Numbered from the stretch's first letter, positions 14,696-22,626 are shown. The stretch: DNA of 27,909 bases from an uncultured Oscillibacter sp. (GCA_902476875.1 CABSFC010000026.1:1-27909); one strand, 5' to 3'. Notes: generated by a model from the sequence alone, not told the origin. Made by a program: numbers and translations.

Positions 14696-16342
14696 TCATA
14701 TTCCTTGCATCAATTTTTGTTTTATCCTATCGCTGACTGGCAATAGGTCGATTTCTTCCGCCGACAATATCCGGGCGCACAGAATCAGGAGCAAATATAG
14801 GGCCACCGAGCAGAAAACAGTCAGCAATACCGCAAACCCATTGGACATCAGGAGCCGGTGGAAGAACCGGTATTCGGCCGCGGCCCCGATTCCCATGATC
14901 ACAGTGCAGGCCAGAAGTTTCAGCAAATACTTACAGACTGGCAGATGCGGCGAAAGGGCGCCTTTCAATTCCGCAAAGCAGATCGAAGAGGCAATCAGAT
15001 AACACGCAGCGGAGGCGACCGGCGCGCCATAGATATTGACAGACGGAATTCGGATCAAAATGAGATTTAGCGTAACTTTGGCCGCGACGCCAAACAGCAG
15101 CGCTTTCGCGGGAACAGAGACCTTTCCAAGCCCCTGCAGACTTCCGGTGAGGGTCTGATTCAAAGCCATAAAAATCATACCTACGGCGGCAATTTGCCGC
15201 AGCTCCCATCCCTGGGGCGCGTTTGGATAGATCATCTGGTAAATGGGCCTTGCCAGAACGATCAGCCCGGCGGCACACGGGAGGATGAATAAAACGGATA
15301 TCAGCAGGGATGCCTCCACTTTTTCCTTTGCGTCCGAACGCCGTCCCGCCGCCATGGCGGTGGAGATGGTTGGGACAAGCACCGTCGCCAAAGCGATGTT
15401 CAGCGCCAGCGGCAGGTTGAGCAGGGAATCACTTTTGGACGGCATCCCGGAAAGCCGCGCGGCCTCGTCGTTTAGTGCGGCGGCGCCGGTATCCCGGCCT
15501 GGCCCGGGATACCGGCGGCAAAAGCGGCCGCGATCCCCCGTGAGATGGTGCCGGTATCAATGACCCTCCCCACTGAGGTGATGATGGAGGCCAGGGAGAT
15601 CGGGGCGGAGACCGCCAGGATCGTCCGGCTGAGGCTGAGAAAAGACTGCCGGCCGTAAGCGGCGTCCCGCTGCTTTGGCGTTGTGCGCCGCTCCTCTGAA
15701 CGGAAGTAGAACAGCATCAGATAAACCGCGCTGCCTGCGGCGGCGACAGAGGTGGCGAAGTTTGTCCCCGCGGACATGACCTCCGCGGAATAGCCGGTCA
15801 GAGCAAGGACAAACAGAATGGTCAGTGCGGATTTGACCAGCTGCTCCAACATCTGGGAGCGGCTGGTGGCCTTGACATTGCCCAGCCCCATAAAATACCC
15901 ACGGACGACCGAGGACAGGCAGACAAATAAAGCTGCCGGAGACAGGGCGCGGAGCGTCCCCTGCACGCCGTCCATGCGGACGATATACCGGGCCAGAATG
16001 TCCGCCCCCAGGTACATCACCGCCGAGCAGGCCAGGCCGATCAGGAAGAACAGCAGCAGCGCCGTCCGGAAGATCTCATAGGCCCGCCGCCGGTTGCCGA
16101 CGGCGGTTTCCGCCGACACCAGCTTTGAAATGGCGCCCGGGATGCCGACAGAGGAAAGGGCCAGCAGCATCGTGTAGATCTGGAACCCGGCGTTGTAGAA
16201 TCCGTTTCCCAGGTCGCCAAAGCCGTCAATATTGGTAAGTAATGACCAGCCGGTATAAAAGCCCGGTGATTTTGACGACCAGCTGGGAGCCGAGGATCGT
16301 CAAAACGCTGGACATAAAAAGCGTGCTTTTTCGCTGAACCAT
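14696..16342 (-). pseudogene. Broken MOP-family flippase (SpoVB/MurJ-like)
   Basis: The full coding length would be about 548 codons, right for the SpoVB/YtgP lipid-flippase family, with 14 or so membrane segments. It is in three frames. The first piece starts at the ATG at 16342 (MVQRKSTLFMSSVLTILG) and breaks near 16230, where TTAC is duplicated in tandem; removing one copy restores ITNIDGFGDLGNGFYNAGFQ. The second piece (IYTMLLALSSVGIPGAISKL onward) breaks near 15490, within a perfect inverted repeat. The third piece (ALNDEAARLSGMPSKSDSLL onward) runs to a normal end. It was the last gene of a PAP2-GntR-DUF368-flippase operon. Sequencing error could explain a single indel but less easily a 4-bp duplication plus breaks in the neighbours. 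Confidence 0.88.
15485..15516. repeat. Perfect inverted repeat at a frameshift in the flippase relic
   Basis: GCCGGTATCCCGG (15485-15497) and CCGGGATACCGGC (15504-15516) are separated by 6 bases. The reading frame of the flippase changes here. Conserved coding sequence rarely holds such a repeat, so templated repair of an imperfect palindrome may have created both. Confidence 0.8.
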
Positions 16343-16346
16343 ACGG

Positions 16347-17063
16347 TTATGATTCCTTCCACTGAATTTCCGGTTTCAAAAAAGCCTGCTGCTCCGCGGC
16401 TTCTCTCCCGGCGGTCCACTTTTTCATAAGCTCCAGGGCCAGCAGGACAACCGCTCCAAGCGCAAAACCAAAGGGCTGAAAGGTTGACGGGCTCAGAGCC
16501 GGCAGGGGCGTGGAAAGCGTGGTCGGCCCCATGACGATTGCCGCCAGTGACCCGGGCATCAGGCCCAAAATCAGATACATCATCTGGCCGCGGTACTTCC
16601 GAAGCGCGGAGCGCAGAAAGTGAATGGACGCCGCGATACCGGCCAGAATTCCAAGCCCCAGAGAGATCAAGCCGGGGAGGACCGCAAAGCTCCCGTGCAG
16701 GAAAGCATGGATCGCGTTCACGGTGGGGATATAGACGCCCATAATCAAAAACAGTGTGGAGCCGGACACGCCGGACAGTACCATCGCCATGATGGCCAGC
16801 GCGCCGGAGAAAAATAGATATGGCTCTCAAACAGGCGGGCCAGGACCAGGATGGAGGCGGCTAGATCGGTCGCCCAGCCGGTTCCGATCTTCAGCAGATA
16901 GAAAAACGCCGGTTTCCGCGCCGCCCTTTCCCTGCCGAACAAGCTGCAGAGCGCCGATGAAACGCTCATAAAATCCCAAGATAAACGCCACAGTCCCGCC
17001 GGAGACACCGGGAACGCTGTCGGCAAGGGCCATGCAGAAGCCCTGAAACAGCTTTAAAATCAT
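16347..17063 (-). pseudogene. Broken DUF368 (PopT-type undecaprenyl-phosphate translocase)
   Basis: The N-terminus (GFCMALADSVPGVSGGTVAF, then ILGFYERFIGAL) is the DUF368 signature; the family was shown to move undecaprenyl phosphate across the membrane (PopT). The frame shifts near 16950 into SLFGRERAARKPAFFYLLKI, then after FESHIYF (near 16815) it jumps to the second family repeat, AIMAMVLSGVSGSTLFLIMG. About 100 residues that normally lie between are missing, so there is an internal deletion as well as an indel. The rest runs to a stop 4 bp before the flippase start. Its ATG overlaps the stop of the GntR gene (ATGA). It cannot be functional as read. Confidence 0.85.
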
Positions 17064-17419
17064 ACGTTATCCCTCGCATTTATACTTTTGATCATGGTAA
17101 GCATCTCTGCCCTTGAGTATCCGAGCATGTCCATCTGCGTGCGCAGCTCCCGAACATAGCATCGAACCAACTGCTGCCTTACACTGGCGATCAGGGAAAT
17201 ATCCTGTGTGGAATACATGCCGGTTCCCCGCTGCTTCTGGACGAGGCTGGCCTTTTCCAGCTCAGAAACAGCACGGCACACAGCCTGGGGATTGGCACGA
17301 AAATAGGCGGCGATTTGCCGGACAGGCGGCAGTTTTTCACCAGGTGCGATCCGTCTGGATAAAATACTGGTTCCCAGCTCTTTAGCGATCTGAGCATAGA
17401 GGGGGCCGCTATGCTTCAT
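17060..17419 (-). CDS. GntR-family regulator (YtrA type)
   Basis: A 119-residue regulator with an N-terminal winged HTH (MKHSGPLYAQIAKELGTSIL, then GEKLPPVRQIAAYFRANPQA, SELEKASLVQKQRGTGMYST) and a short helical tail, the normal size for the YtrA subfamily that usually controls neighbouring transporters. The ATG at 17419 is chosen because GGAGAGGAAA precedes it and the domain begins there; the frame is open further upstream only as an overlap with the PAP2 gene. Its stop overlaps the DUF368 start. It is the only intact gene in the decaying block, so it may still act elsewhere or may simply not have been hit yet. Confidence 0.9.
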   Translation of the reverse strand: MKHSGPLYAQIAKELGTSILSRRIAPGEKLPPVRQIAAYFRANPQAVCRAVSELEKASLVQKQRGTGMYSTQDISLIASVRQQLVRCYVRELRTQMDMLGYSRAEMLTMIKSINARDNV

Positions 17420-17941
17420 GACGTTTCCTCTCCACGGTATTGACCGCCGCGCTGCCCATCCAACCCAGCATGATTCCAAGCAGCGCCCCGGCCAGCACAT
17501 CCGAAGGGAAGTGGACATAGAGATACAGCCGGGAAAACGCGATCAGCGCCGCCAGCGCAAGGGCCGGGGCCACAGCCTGCTCCCGCTGAAATACAGTGCG
17601 GACGACGCCGCGAAGGAGGCGCCTGTATGGCCGGAGGGGAAGGAAAAGTCTGTGGGCCGGGGAACCAGGAGCCGGACCGCGGTGTTGATGTCACAGAGAC
17701 GGACACGGGCAACAAGGGGGTTCAGGAGGAGGTTACAGCAGACCGCTTCCAGTCCAAGACCGACAGCAAGAACCGCGCCTGTCCGGCGTGTTTTCGGGAA
17801 TGTCAGCAGGCCAAGGTCAAGCATGATCCGGACGGCTCCGCTGTCCCCCAGGCGTGTGACCATCGGCATCCACACATCTAAAAGGCCGCTGCGCAGATGG
17901 CTTTGGATAGAATCCAAAATAGAGAACTCCACCGCGTACAT
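17409..17941 (-). pseudogene. Broken PAP2-family membrane phosphatase
   Basis: PAP2 phosphatases of this size hydrolyse undecaprenyl diphosphate or related lipids. The first frame (from ATG 17941, 132 codons) includes the RP and PSGH motifs (VPRPTDFSFPSGHTGASFAA). After SALYFS the frame is lost near 17592; one missing base restores SREQAVAPALALAALIAF. The other frame then continues with SRLYLYVHFPSDVLAGALLG, the third PAP2 motif with its His and Asp, and ends at TAG 17409. All catalytic motifs are thus present at DNA level and a single-base deletion disrupts the gene. It overlaps the GntR start and heads the operon. Confidence 0.88.
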
Positions 17942-18007
17942 TGAAGATCAACTCCATTCGTCCTTTGACAGAATGAAGTGTACGCCTTTGAAATAAACTG
18001 GCCGATA

Positions 18008-18029
18008 ACAGAAGTTAAACAGAAGATAA
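18008..18029 (-). promoter_or_regulatory. Tandem 11-bp repeat (second response-regulator box type)
   Basis: ACAGAAGTTAA (18008-18018) and ACAGAAGATAA (18019-18029) are adjacent 11-bp repeats differing at one base. Read on the minus strand they lie ~70 bp upstream of the PAP2 start. This is the form of an OmpR-type regulator site and resembles 18956-18977 upstream of the sensor-kinase fragment. Confidence 0.6.
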
Positions 18030-18066
18030 AAAAACAGTGGGAGGCGCCCCAGACGTCTCCCACTGT
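18026..18066 (-). terminator. Terminator of the EamA relic
   Basis: Arms ACAGTGGGAG (18034-18043) and CTCCCACTGT (18057-18066) are followed on the minus strand by seven T. It lies just after the EamA stop. Confidence 0.88.
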
Positions 18067-18079
18067 AATTTGAAAGAAC

Positions 18080-18498
18080 TTATGGAAGCGGCATGGCCAG
18101 TGTCCCGGCCACAACCAGCACAAGGCCCACGCCCGATTTCCGGGTAAGCCTCTCGTGAAACACCAGATAGGAAAAGCCCACGGTGACCAGGATGCTCAGC
18201 TTGTCAATGGGCACCACCACACTGGCGGGACCGTCCTGCAAGGCCGGTAGTAGCACACAGCCAGGAGCCGCAGGTGGAAAGGCCCGACAGGACAAGAAAC
18301 AAGAGGGCCTGCCCGCTGATCTCCCGGATCTGCTTCTGGGAGCCCTGCTGCCAGCACCATGACCCAGGAGAAAATCAGCACGATAATGGTGCGGATGGCG
18401 GTCGCTATCGTGGAATCCGTTTTTCGTATGCCGCACTTTACCAAAATAGAGGTGCCCCCCGCGAAGAACGCGGGGCCAAACGCGAATACGATCCACAT
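18080..18498 (-). pseudogene. Broken single-domain EamA/DMT transporter
   Basis: The N-terminus (MWIVFAFGPAFFAGGTSILV, then IRTIIVLIFSWVMVLAAG) and the C-terminus (GPASVVVPIDKLSILVTVGF, LTRKSGVGLVLVVAGTLAM) are the two ends of a ~140-residue EamA-family protein with about five membrane segments, but they are in different frames. Between 18230 and 18350 at least three small indels are needed to join them: one near the end of the second helix, then an extra TG and a missing G around the LCYYRALQDG segment. It is clearly dead. Its terminator is still intact. Confidence 0.87.
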
Positions 18499-18524
18499 AC
18501 GATTCCCCCCTGAACCGGTAGACC

Positions 18525-18942
18525 TCACCCCAGACTGTCCAGAGGCTCCTCGATTTTTCGGAACACGAATTTGGTCAGGAAGCGGTTGGTTACAAGGATG
18601 GAAATGAAAATGGTAAACAGCGGCAGGATACCCACCAGTACTGGAGCGGTTGCTGATCTCGGCCTGGGGGCCAAAAACGGCGACCTGCCAGCGCTGCCCT
18701 CCGGTATTCAGATGAGTGAGGTAGATACTCCGGGTTCCGGTGGAGACTAAAGCTCCGTCCATGTCCATTTCCTTTGCGGCCCGCGGCAGGGCGTCGTCCT
18801 CGGCGGCAGCGGCCCCATTGGAGTAGATCCGCCCGGTGTCATCTTCCACAACGACCCGCATGACATTGACATTTATGAGATTCTCAAGGACGGAAAAATC
18901 GTTTTGACTGCACCCCGCATTTGATATGTAAATACATCATAG
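18525..18942 (-). pseudogene. Sensor-kinase fragment (sensor domain and second membrane helix)
   Basis: The minus strand encodes an extracytoplasmic sensor piece (NDFSVLENLINVNVMRVVVE, DDTGRIYSNG, GALVSTGTRSIYLTHLNTGG), then in a shifted frame (indel near 18645) a membrane helix and the start of a HAMP linker (LVGILPLFTIFISILVTNRF, LTKFVFRKIEEPLDSLG), followed directly by TGA at 18525. The N-terminal membrane helix, HAMP, HisKA and ATPase domains are missing. This is the remains of a second two-component system, adjacent to the relic envelope genes it may have controlled. Confidence 0.75.
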
Positions 18943-18955
18943 CACGGCTTGAAGC

Positions 18956-18977
18956 CCCGGAATTAAACTGAAGATAA
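18956..18977 (-). promoter_or_regulatory. Second copy of the 11-bp repeat box, before the kinase fragment
   Basis: CCCGGAATTAA (18956-18966) and ACTGAAGATAA (18967-18977) resemble the tandem repeats at 18008-18029; the second half differs at one base, the first half at four. On the minus strand a TATGAT hexamer (18941-18936) follows after 14 bp. Confidence 0.45.
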
Positions 18978-19019
18978 ACTATCAGAATTTCCGAGGGCTT
19001 CCACACAAAAATCTGCGAT

Positions 19020-19060
19020 TTCCCTCACACTTTTCTCACAACTTCCCATTAGAGTATAGA
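19020..19060 (+). promoter_or_regulatory. Response-regulator box C and promoter (exported flavodoxin operon)
   Basis: TTCCCTCACA, two bases, TTTCTCACAA at 19020-19041 is followed after exactly 13 bases by TATAGA (19055-19060). Box and spacing match boxes A and B, and again no separate -35 is seen. This predicts that the intact two-component system 4.4 kb upstream controls the lipoprotein-flavodoxin operon. Confidence 0.8.
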
Positions 19061-19065
19061 TGAAC

Positions 19066-19083
19066 TCAGGGGGAACCCCCTGA
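19066..19083 (+). promoter_or_regulatory. Palindrome at the predicted 5' end of the flavodoxin mRNA
   Basis: TCAGGGGGAACCCCCTGA is a perfect palindrome that begins about 6 bases after the -10, i.e. at the predicted first transcribed base. As RNA it could form a GC-rich hairpin at the 5' end and protect the message; as DNA it could be an operator. Confidence 0.55.
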
Positions 19084-19130
19084 AAGGAACATAAACAACG
19101 ACATCTGCTACTCGAAAGGATCGGTTTGAT

Positions 19131-19868
19131 ATGAAAAAAGTTCTTTCCCTTTTCCTGGCTTTTACCATGGCTGCTTCCCTGACCGCCTGTGGCAGCCAGA
19201 CTGCCGGCACCCCTCCCGCTGACGGCCTGCCGGCAGTCTCCACCCCCGGCAGCACCCCGGCCCCCGCAGACCAGTCCTCTGAGTCCGCGGAGACACCGAG
19301 CGCCACGCCCCCTGCTGACGGGGAAAGCGGCGGCATCCTAATCGCCTACTTCGGCGTGCCGGAGACAGGCGACGTGGACACTGTGGCCAACGCCAGCCGT
19401 GTGGCCACGGCGGACGGCGTGGTGGGCAACTGTGAGTTTATCGCCCAGGCCATCCAGGAGGCCGTGGGCGGCGACCTGTTCGCCATCGAGACTGTGCAGG
19501 AGTACCCCGGCACCCACGAGGCCCTGCTGGACTTCGCCTACCAGGAGCTGCGGGAGGACGCCCGGCCGGAGCTGAGCGGCGAGATTGATGATCTGAACAG
19601 CTATGATGTGATTTTTCTGGGCTATCCCAACTGGAACGCCGACCTGCCTATGCCGCTCTACACCTTCCTGGAGTCCTATGACTTCAGCGGCAAGACCATC
19701 ATCCCCTTCGTCACCCACGGCGGCAGCGGATTCTCCCGCACCATCTCCACCATTTCCAGCCTTCAGCCTAACGCGACTGTGGTGGAGGACGGACTTTCCA
19801 TCTCCCGGGGGAATGTGGCCAACGCCGCCCAGGAGGCCATGGACTGGGCCTCCGAGATTTTGAACTGA
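19131..19868 (+). CDS. Exported lipoprotein flavodoxin
   Basis: The 245-residue product has a lipoprotein signal (lipobox LTAC, Cys20), a Pro/Ser/Thr linker (21-66) and one flavodoxin domain (about 68-245) of the type with a long insertion in the FMN phosphate loop (ILIAYFGVPETGDVDTVANA ... VVGNCEFIA). The rest is typical: YDVIFLGYPNWNADLPMPLY, GKTIIPFVTHGGSGFSRT. The Thr of the usual GNT is Cys here. There is no twin-arginine motif, so it is presumably Sec-exported and must get FMN outside. The domain closely resembles the first flavodoxin domain of the SLH protein at 24662. AAAGGA precedes the ATG. It is first in an operon with the DUF4405 and ApbE genes, behind box C. Confidence 0.92.
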   Translation: MKKVLSLFLAFTMAASLTACGSQTAGTPPADGLPAVSTPGSTPAPADQSSESAETPSATPPADGESGGILIAYFGVPETGDVDTVANASRVATADGVVGNCEFIAQAIQEAVGGDLFAIETVQEYPGTHEALLDFAYQELREDARPELSGEIDDLNSYDVIFLGYPNWNADLPMPLYTFLESYDFSGKTIIPFVTHGGSGFSRTISTISSLQPNATVVEDGLSISRGNVANAAQEAMDWASEILN

Positions 19869-19874
19869 TACCAG

Positions 19875-19918
19875 CCTCTGAAACGTCCGCTATTTTCCTC
19901 CTGCGGGCGTTTCAGAGG
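19875..19918 (+). promoter_or_regulatory. Intercistronic hairpin after the flavodoxin gene
   Basis: CCTCTGAAACG (19875-19885) pairs with CGTTTCAGAGG (19908-19918), extended by CCGC/GCGG around one unpaired base on each side. There is no T-tract. It may stabilise the upstream part of the message so that more flavodoxin than membrane protein is made. Confidence 0.65.
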
Positions 19919-19944
19919 AAGATATAAAAGAAAGAGGCCCGCCC

Positions 19945-20628
19945 ATGAAGCTGAAACAGAAATGCAAAATTGCCCTGGACATCTGCATGACCCTCTTGCT
20001 GTTCGTCCTGATGGCCTATCAGATCACCGGGCAGCTGGCCCATGAGCGGATCGGGGCGGCGATGTTCGTTTGCTTTATCGCCCATCACATCCTGAACGCC
20101 CGGTGGGCCGGGAACCTCCTGAAAGGAAAGTATACCGGCTTTCGGATCTTTCAGACTGCCGTTGACCTGCTGCTTCTGATAGATATGTTGGCGCTGATGG
20201 TCAGCGGCATCCAGATGTCCCGCTATGTGTTCACCTTTCTTCCGGGCTTTGGAAGCATCGCCACTGCCCGGCGGCTCCACATGCTGGCCTCCTACTGGGG
20301 CTTCGCGCTGATGTCCGTCCACCTGGGCCTCCACTGGGGGATGGTGACGGGGATGCTCCGCAAAGTGAGTGGAAACAGGCCCTCTCCCGTCAGGACTGCC
20401 GCGGCCTGGGGTGCCGCCGGACTGATCGGAGCCTATGGTGCCTACGCTTTCTGGCGGAACCAGATCTGGATGTATCTGTTTCTGCGGGCGGAATTTGTGT
20501 TTTTCGATTACAACCAGTCGCCGGTTCGGTTTTTCGTGGATTACCTGACCATAATGGGTCTGTTCGTCTTTCTGACCTACGGAGCTGTGAAACTGCTTCG
20601 GAATCGGAAGAAGGAGGCGCGGAAATGA
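19945..20628 (+). CDS. DUF4405-type membrane protein, probable b-type cytochrome
   Basis: The 227-residue protein has about five membrane helices (near 10-30, 36-52, 68-90, 112-134, 150-168, plus one near 203-222). It carries membrane histidines in the positions typical of DUF4405/cytochrome b561-like proteins: His47-His48 (FVCFIAHHILN), His112 (LHMLASYWG), His126 and His130 (SVHLGLHWG), which could ligate two haems. It would carry electrons across the membrane. AAAGAGG lies 8 bp before the ATG, and its stop overlaps the ApbE start. Haem binding is inferred from the His pattern; the electron donor is unknown. Confidence 0.85.
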   Translation: MKLKQKCKIALDICMTLLLFVLMAYQITGQLAHERIGAAMFVCFIAHHILNARWAGNLLKGKYTGFRIFQTAVDLLLLIDMLALMVSGIQMSRYVFTFLPGFGSIATARRLHMLASYWGFALMSVHLGLHWGMVTGMLRKVSGNRPSPVRTAAAWGAAGLIGAYGAYAFWRNQIWMYLFLRAEFVFFDYNQSPVRFFVDYLTIMGLFVFLTYGAVKLLRNRKKEARK

Positions 20629-21659
20629 AGCGGCTGCTTACTTTGGGACTTATGCTTCTGGTCTTGGCAAGCTGCGTCGCCTGTGCCACCCAAACAGAGC
20701 CCCCGGCGGTGGAACCCCAGGAGACCGCCGGCGGCCTGTTCGCCATGGACACCTACATCAACCTGACTGCCTATGGTCCCGATGCGGAAACCACCTTGGA
20801 ACTGGCCGAGGCCAGAATCCAAGAGCTGGAAAGCCTGTGGTCCGTCACGGACGAGGGCAGCGAGATCTACGCCGCCAACCACAGCAACGGAGCGGCGGCG
20901 GACATCAGCGCGGACACGGAAGAACTGCTCCGATTTGCGCTTGATATGGCGCGGGAGACCGGCGGCGCGTTGGAGCCCACCATCTACCCGGTGCTCACCG
21001 CCTGGGGCTTTACCACCGACAACTACCAGATCCCGGAGCGGGAGGAGCTTGACCGCCTGCTGGAGTTGGTGGACTATCAGGCGATCACCTTGACAGACAG
21101 CACAGTGACCGTTCCCGATGGTATGATGCTGGACCTGGGCGCGGTGGGCAAGGGCTACGCCGCCGATGAGACCGCCGCTATCCTGCGGGAAAACGGCGTG
21201 GAATCCGCCCTGCTGGACTTCGGCGGCAACATTCTGACCGTGGGGAGCAAGCCGGACGGCACGCCTTGGCGGATCGGCGTCCGGGACCCGGACAGCGAGG
21301 GAAACCTGGGCGTGCTGGAAGTGATTGACCAAAGCGTGGTGGTCTCCGGCGGCTACGAGAAGTATTTCATGGGCGAGGACGGTCAGCGGTACTGGCACAT
21401 CATCGACCCGGAAACCGGCTATCCCGCCCAGAGCGGGCTGGTCCAGGTGGCTATCGTCAGCCGGGAGAGCAAGCTGTGCGACGCCCTCTCCACCGCCATC
21501 TTTGTCATGGGATTGGACAAGTCCATCGACTACTGGCAGGCCCGCCAGGACTTCGACATGATCCTGCTGACCGAGGCCCGGGAGATCTATCTGACAGAGG
21601 GCCTGCAGAATGTGTTCACCCCATGGACGGATCACCCAATACACATCCTGACCGCATGA
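20625..21659 (+). CDS. apbE: ApbE-family FAD:protein FMN transferase, lipoprotein
   Basis: ApbE enzymes attach FMN covalently to Ser/Thr of exported proteins, using FAD. The 344-residue product has a lipoprotein signal (LASC, Cys17) and the family motifs: FAMDTYINLTAYG, GALEPTIYPVLTAWGF, MLDLGAVGKGYAAD, ALLDFGGNILTVG, HIIDPETGYPAQSG and CDALSTAIFVMG. The ATG overlaps the DUF4405 stop (ATGA) and has AGGAGG upstream. No protein in the window shows the usual FMN-binding target domain, so its substrate is either elsewhere in the genome or unusual. It links the operon to extracytoplasmic flavin chemistry. Confidence 0.95.
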   Translation: MKRLLTLGLMLLVLASCVACATQTEPPAVEPQETAGGLFAMDTYINLTAYGPDAETTLELAEARIQELESLWSVTDEGSEIYAANHSNGAAADISADTEELLRFALDMARETGGALEPTIYPVLTAWGFTTDNYQIPEREELDRLLELVDYQAITLTDSTVTVPDGMMLDLGAVGKGYAADETAAILRENGVESALLDFGGNILTVGSKPDGTPWRIGVRDPDSEGNLGVLEVIDQSVVVSGGYEKYFMGEDGQRYWHIIDPETGYPAQSGLVQVAIVSRESKLCDALSTAIFVMGLDKSIDYWQARQDFDMILLTEAREIYLTEGLQNVFTPWTDHPIHILTA

Positions 21660-21673
21660 AAGGAGTCATATCG

Positions 21674-22612
21674 ATGAACAGGATTTTGACCTTTCTTTTG
21701 TCTTGTGTGCTGTCCCTCAGTCTGACCGCCTGCGGCGAAGCGCCGGGGACTGCGCGGGAGCCAACCCAGAATACCCAGCCGCCGGCCCAGCAGGTGGAAG
21801 CGCAGTCCCCGCAGGGAACAGAGCCAGTAATTGACTGGGAGGGCCGGAACTATGAGTACACGGTGGAGGAACTGCCGGCGGAGGTGGATGGCCACAGCAT
21901 TTACGGTCGCATCTATCTTCCTGTGGAAGCGGATGAACCCATGCCCGCTGTGATCTTCTCCCATGGTTACGGCGGCAACAATTCCACCGGCGCACCCTAT
22001 GCCCAGGAGCTGGCGCAAAAAGGGATCATCGCCTACTGCTACGATTTCCGGGGCGGCAGCAATGGGAGCCGCAGCGACGGAAGCCCGTTGGAGATGAGCG
22101 TATTCACGGAAAAGGCGGACTTGGAGGCGGTGCTTGCCATGATCCAGTCCCTGGACAATGTGGACACGGAGAATATCTTTCTCATGGGCACCAGCCAGGG
22201 CGGTATGGTGTCCGCCATGGCGGGAGCCGCCCATCCGGACGAGATCAGGGGCATGATGCTGCTGTACCCCGCCTTCTGCATCCCGGAGGACGCCAGAGCC
22301 AGATACGCAAGCGCGGATGAGGTGCCGGACACCCTCTCCTTTTTCTCGTGGCTGACGGTGGGGCGGAATTATGTGACCGATGTTTGGGACTACGATGTGT
22401 ACGCGGATGTCACCACCTATGACAAGGACATTCTGATCCTCCACGGCGACCGGGACGGGATCGTGGATGTCTCCTACTCGGCGCGGGCCGCGGAGCAGTA
22501 CCCATCCGCGGAATTGGAGATCATCTCCGGCGCGGGCCACGGCTTCAGCGGTGACAATTTCGATCTGGCGATGGGATATCTGCTTGATTATCTGGCGTCC
22601 CATATCAAATGA
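21674..22612 (+). CDS. Exported lipoprotein alpha/beta hydrolase
   Basis: A 312-residue lipoprotein (LTAC, Cys20; linker to about residue 50) with a full serine-hydrolase domain: AVIFSHGYGGNN, nucleophile elbow GTSQGG (Ser174), acid Asp261 (HGDRDGIVD) and His289 (GAGHGF). It resembles the dienelactone-hydrolase/acyl-esterase type. AAAGGAG lies before the ATG at 21674; the frame is open further upstream only as an overlap with ApbE. The next ribosome site begins at its stop, so it is in the same operon. It is not closely similar to the other lipoprotein hydrolase at 9737. The substrate is unknown. Confidence 0.92.
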   Translation: MNRILTFLLSCVLSLSLTACGEAPGTAREPTQNTQPPAQQVEAQSPQGTEPVIDWEGRNYEYTVEELPAEVDGHSIYGRIYLPVEADEPMPAVIFSHGYGGNNSTGAPYAQELAQKGIIAYCYDFRGGSNGSRSDGSPLEMSVFTEKADLEAVLAMIQSLDNVDTENIFLMGTSQGGMVSAMAGAAHPDEIRGMMLLYPAFCIPEDARARYASADEVPDTLSFFSWLTVGRNYVTDVWDYDVYADVTTYDKDILILHGDRDGIVDVSYSARAAEQYPSAELEIISGAGHGFSGDNFDLAMGYLLDYLASHIK

Positions 22613-22626
22613 AAGAAGGAATCAGT

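Noticed and set aside
18861..18925. Short plus-strand reading of the kinase-fragment region as the end of another gene
   Set aside because: The minus strand continues the sensor-domain frame through the same bases; the plus reading has no upstream coding sequence.
14696..18942. Treating each open piece in this block as a separate small gene
   Set aside because: The pieces join into single known families when small indels are allowed, and most lack their own start signals.
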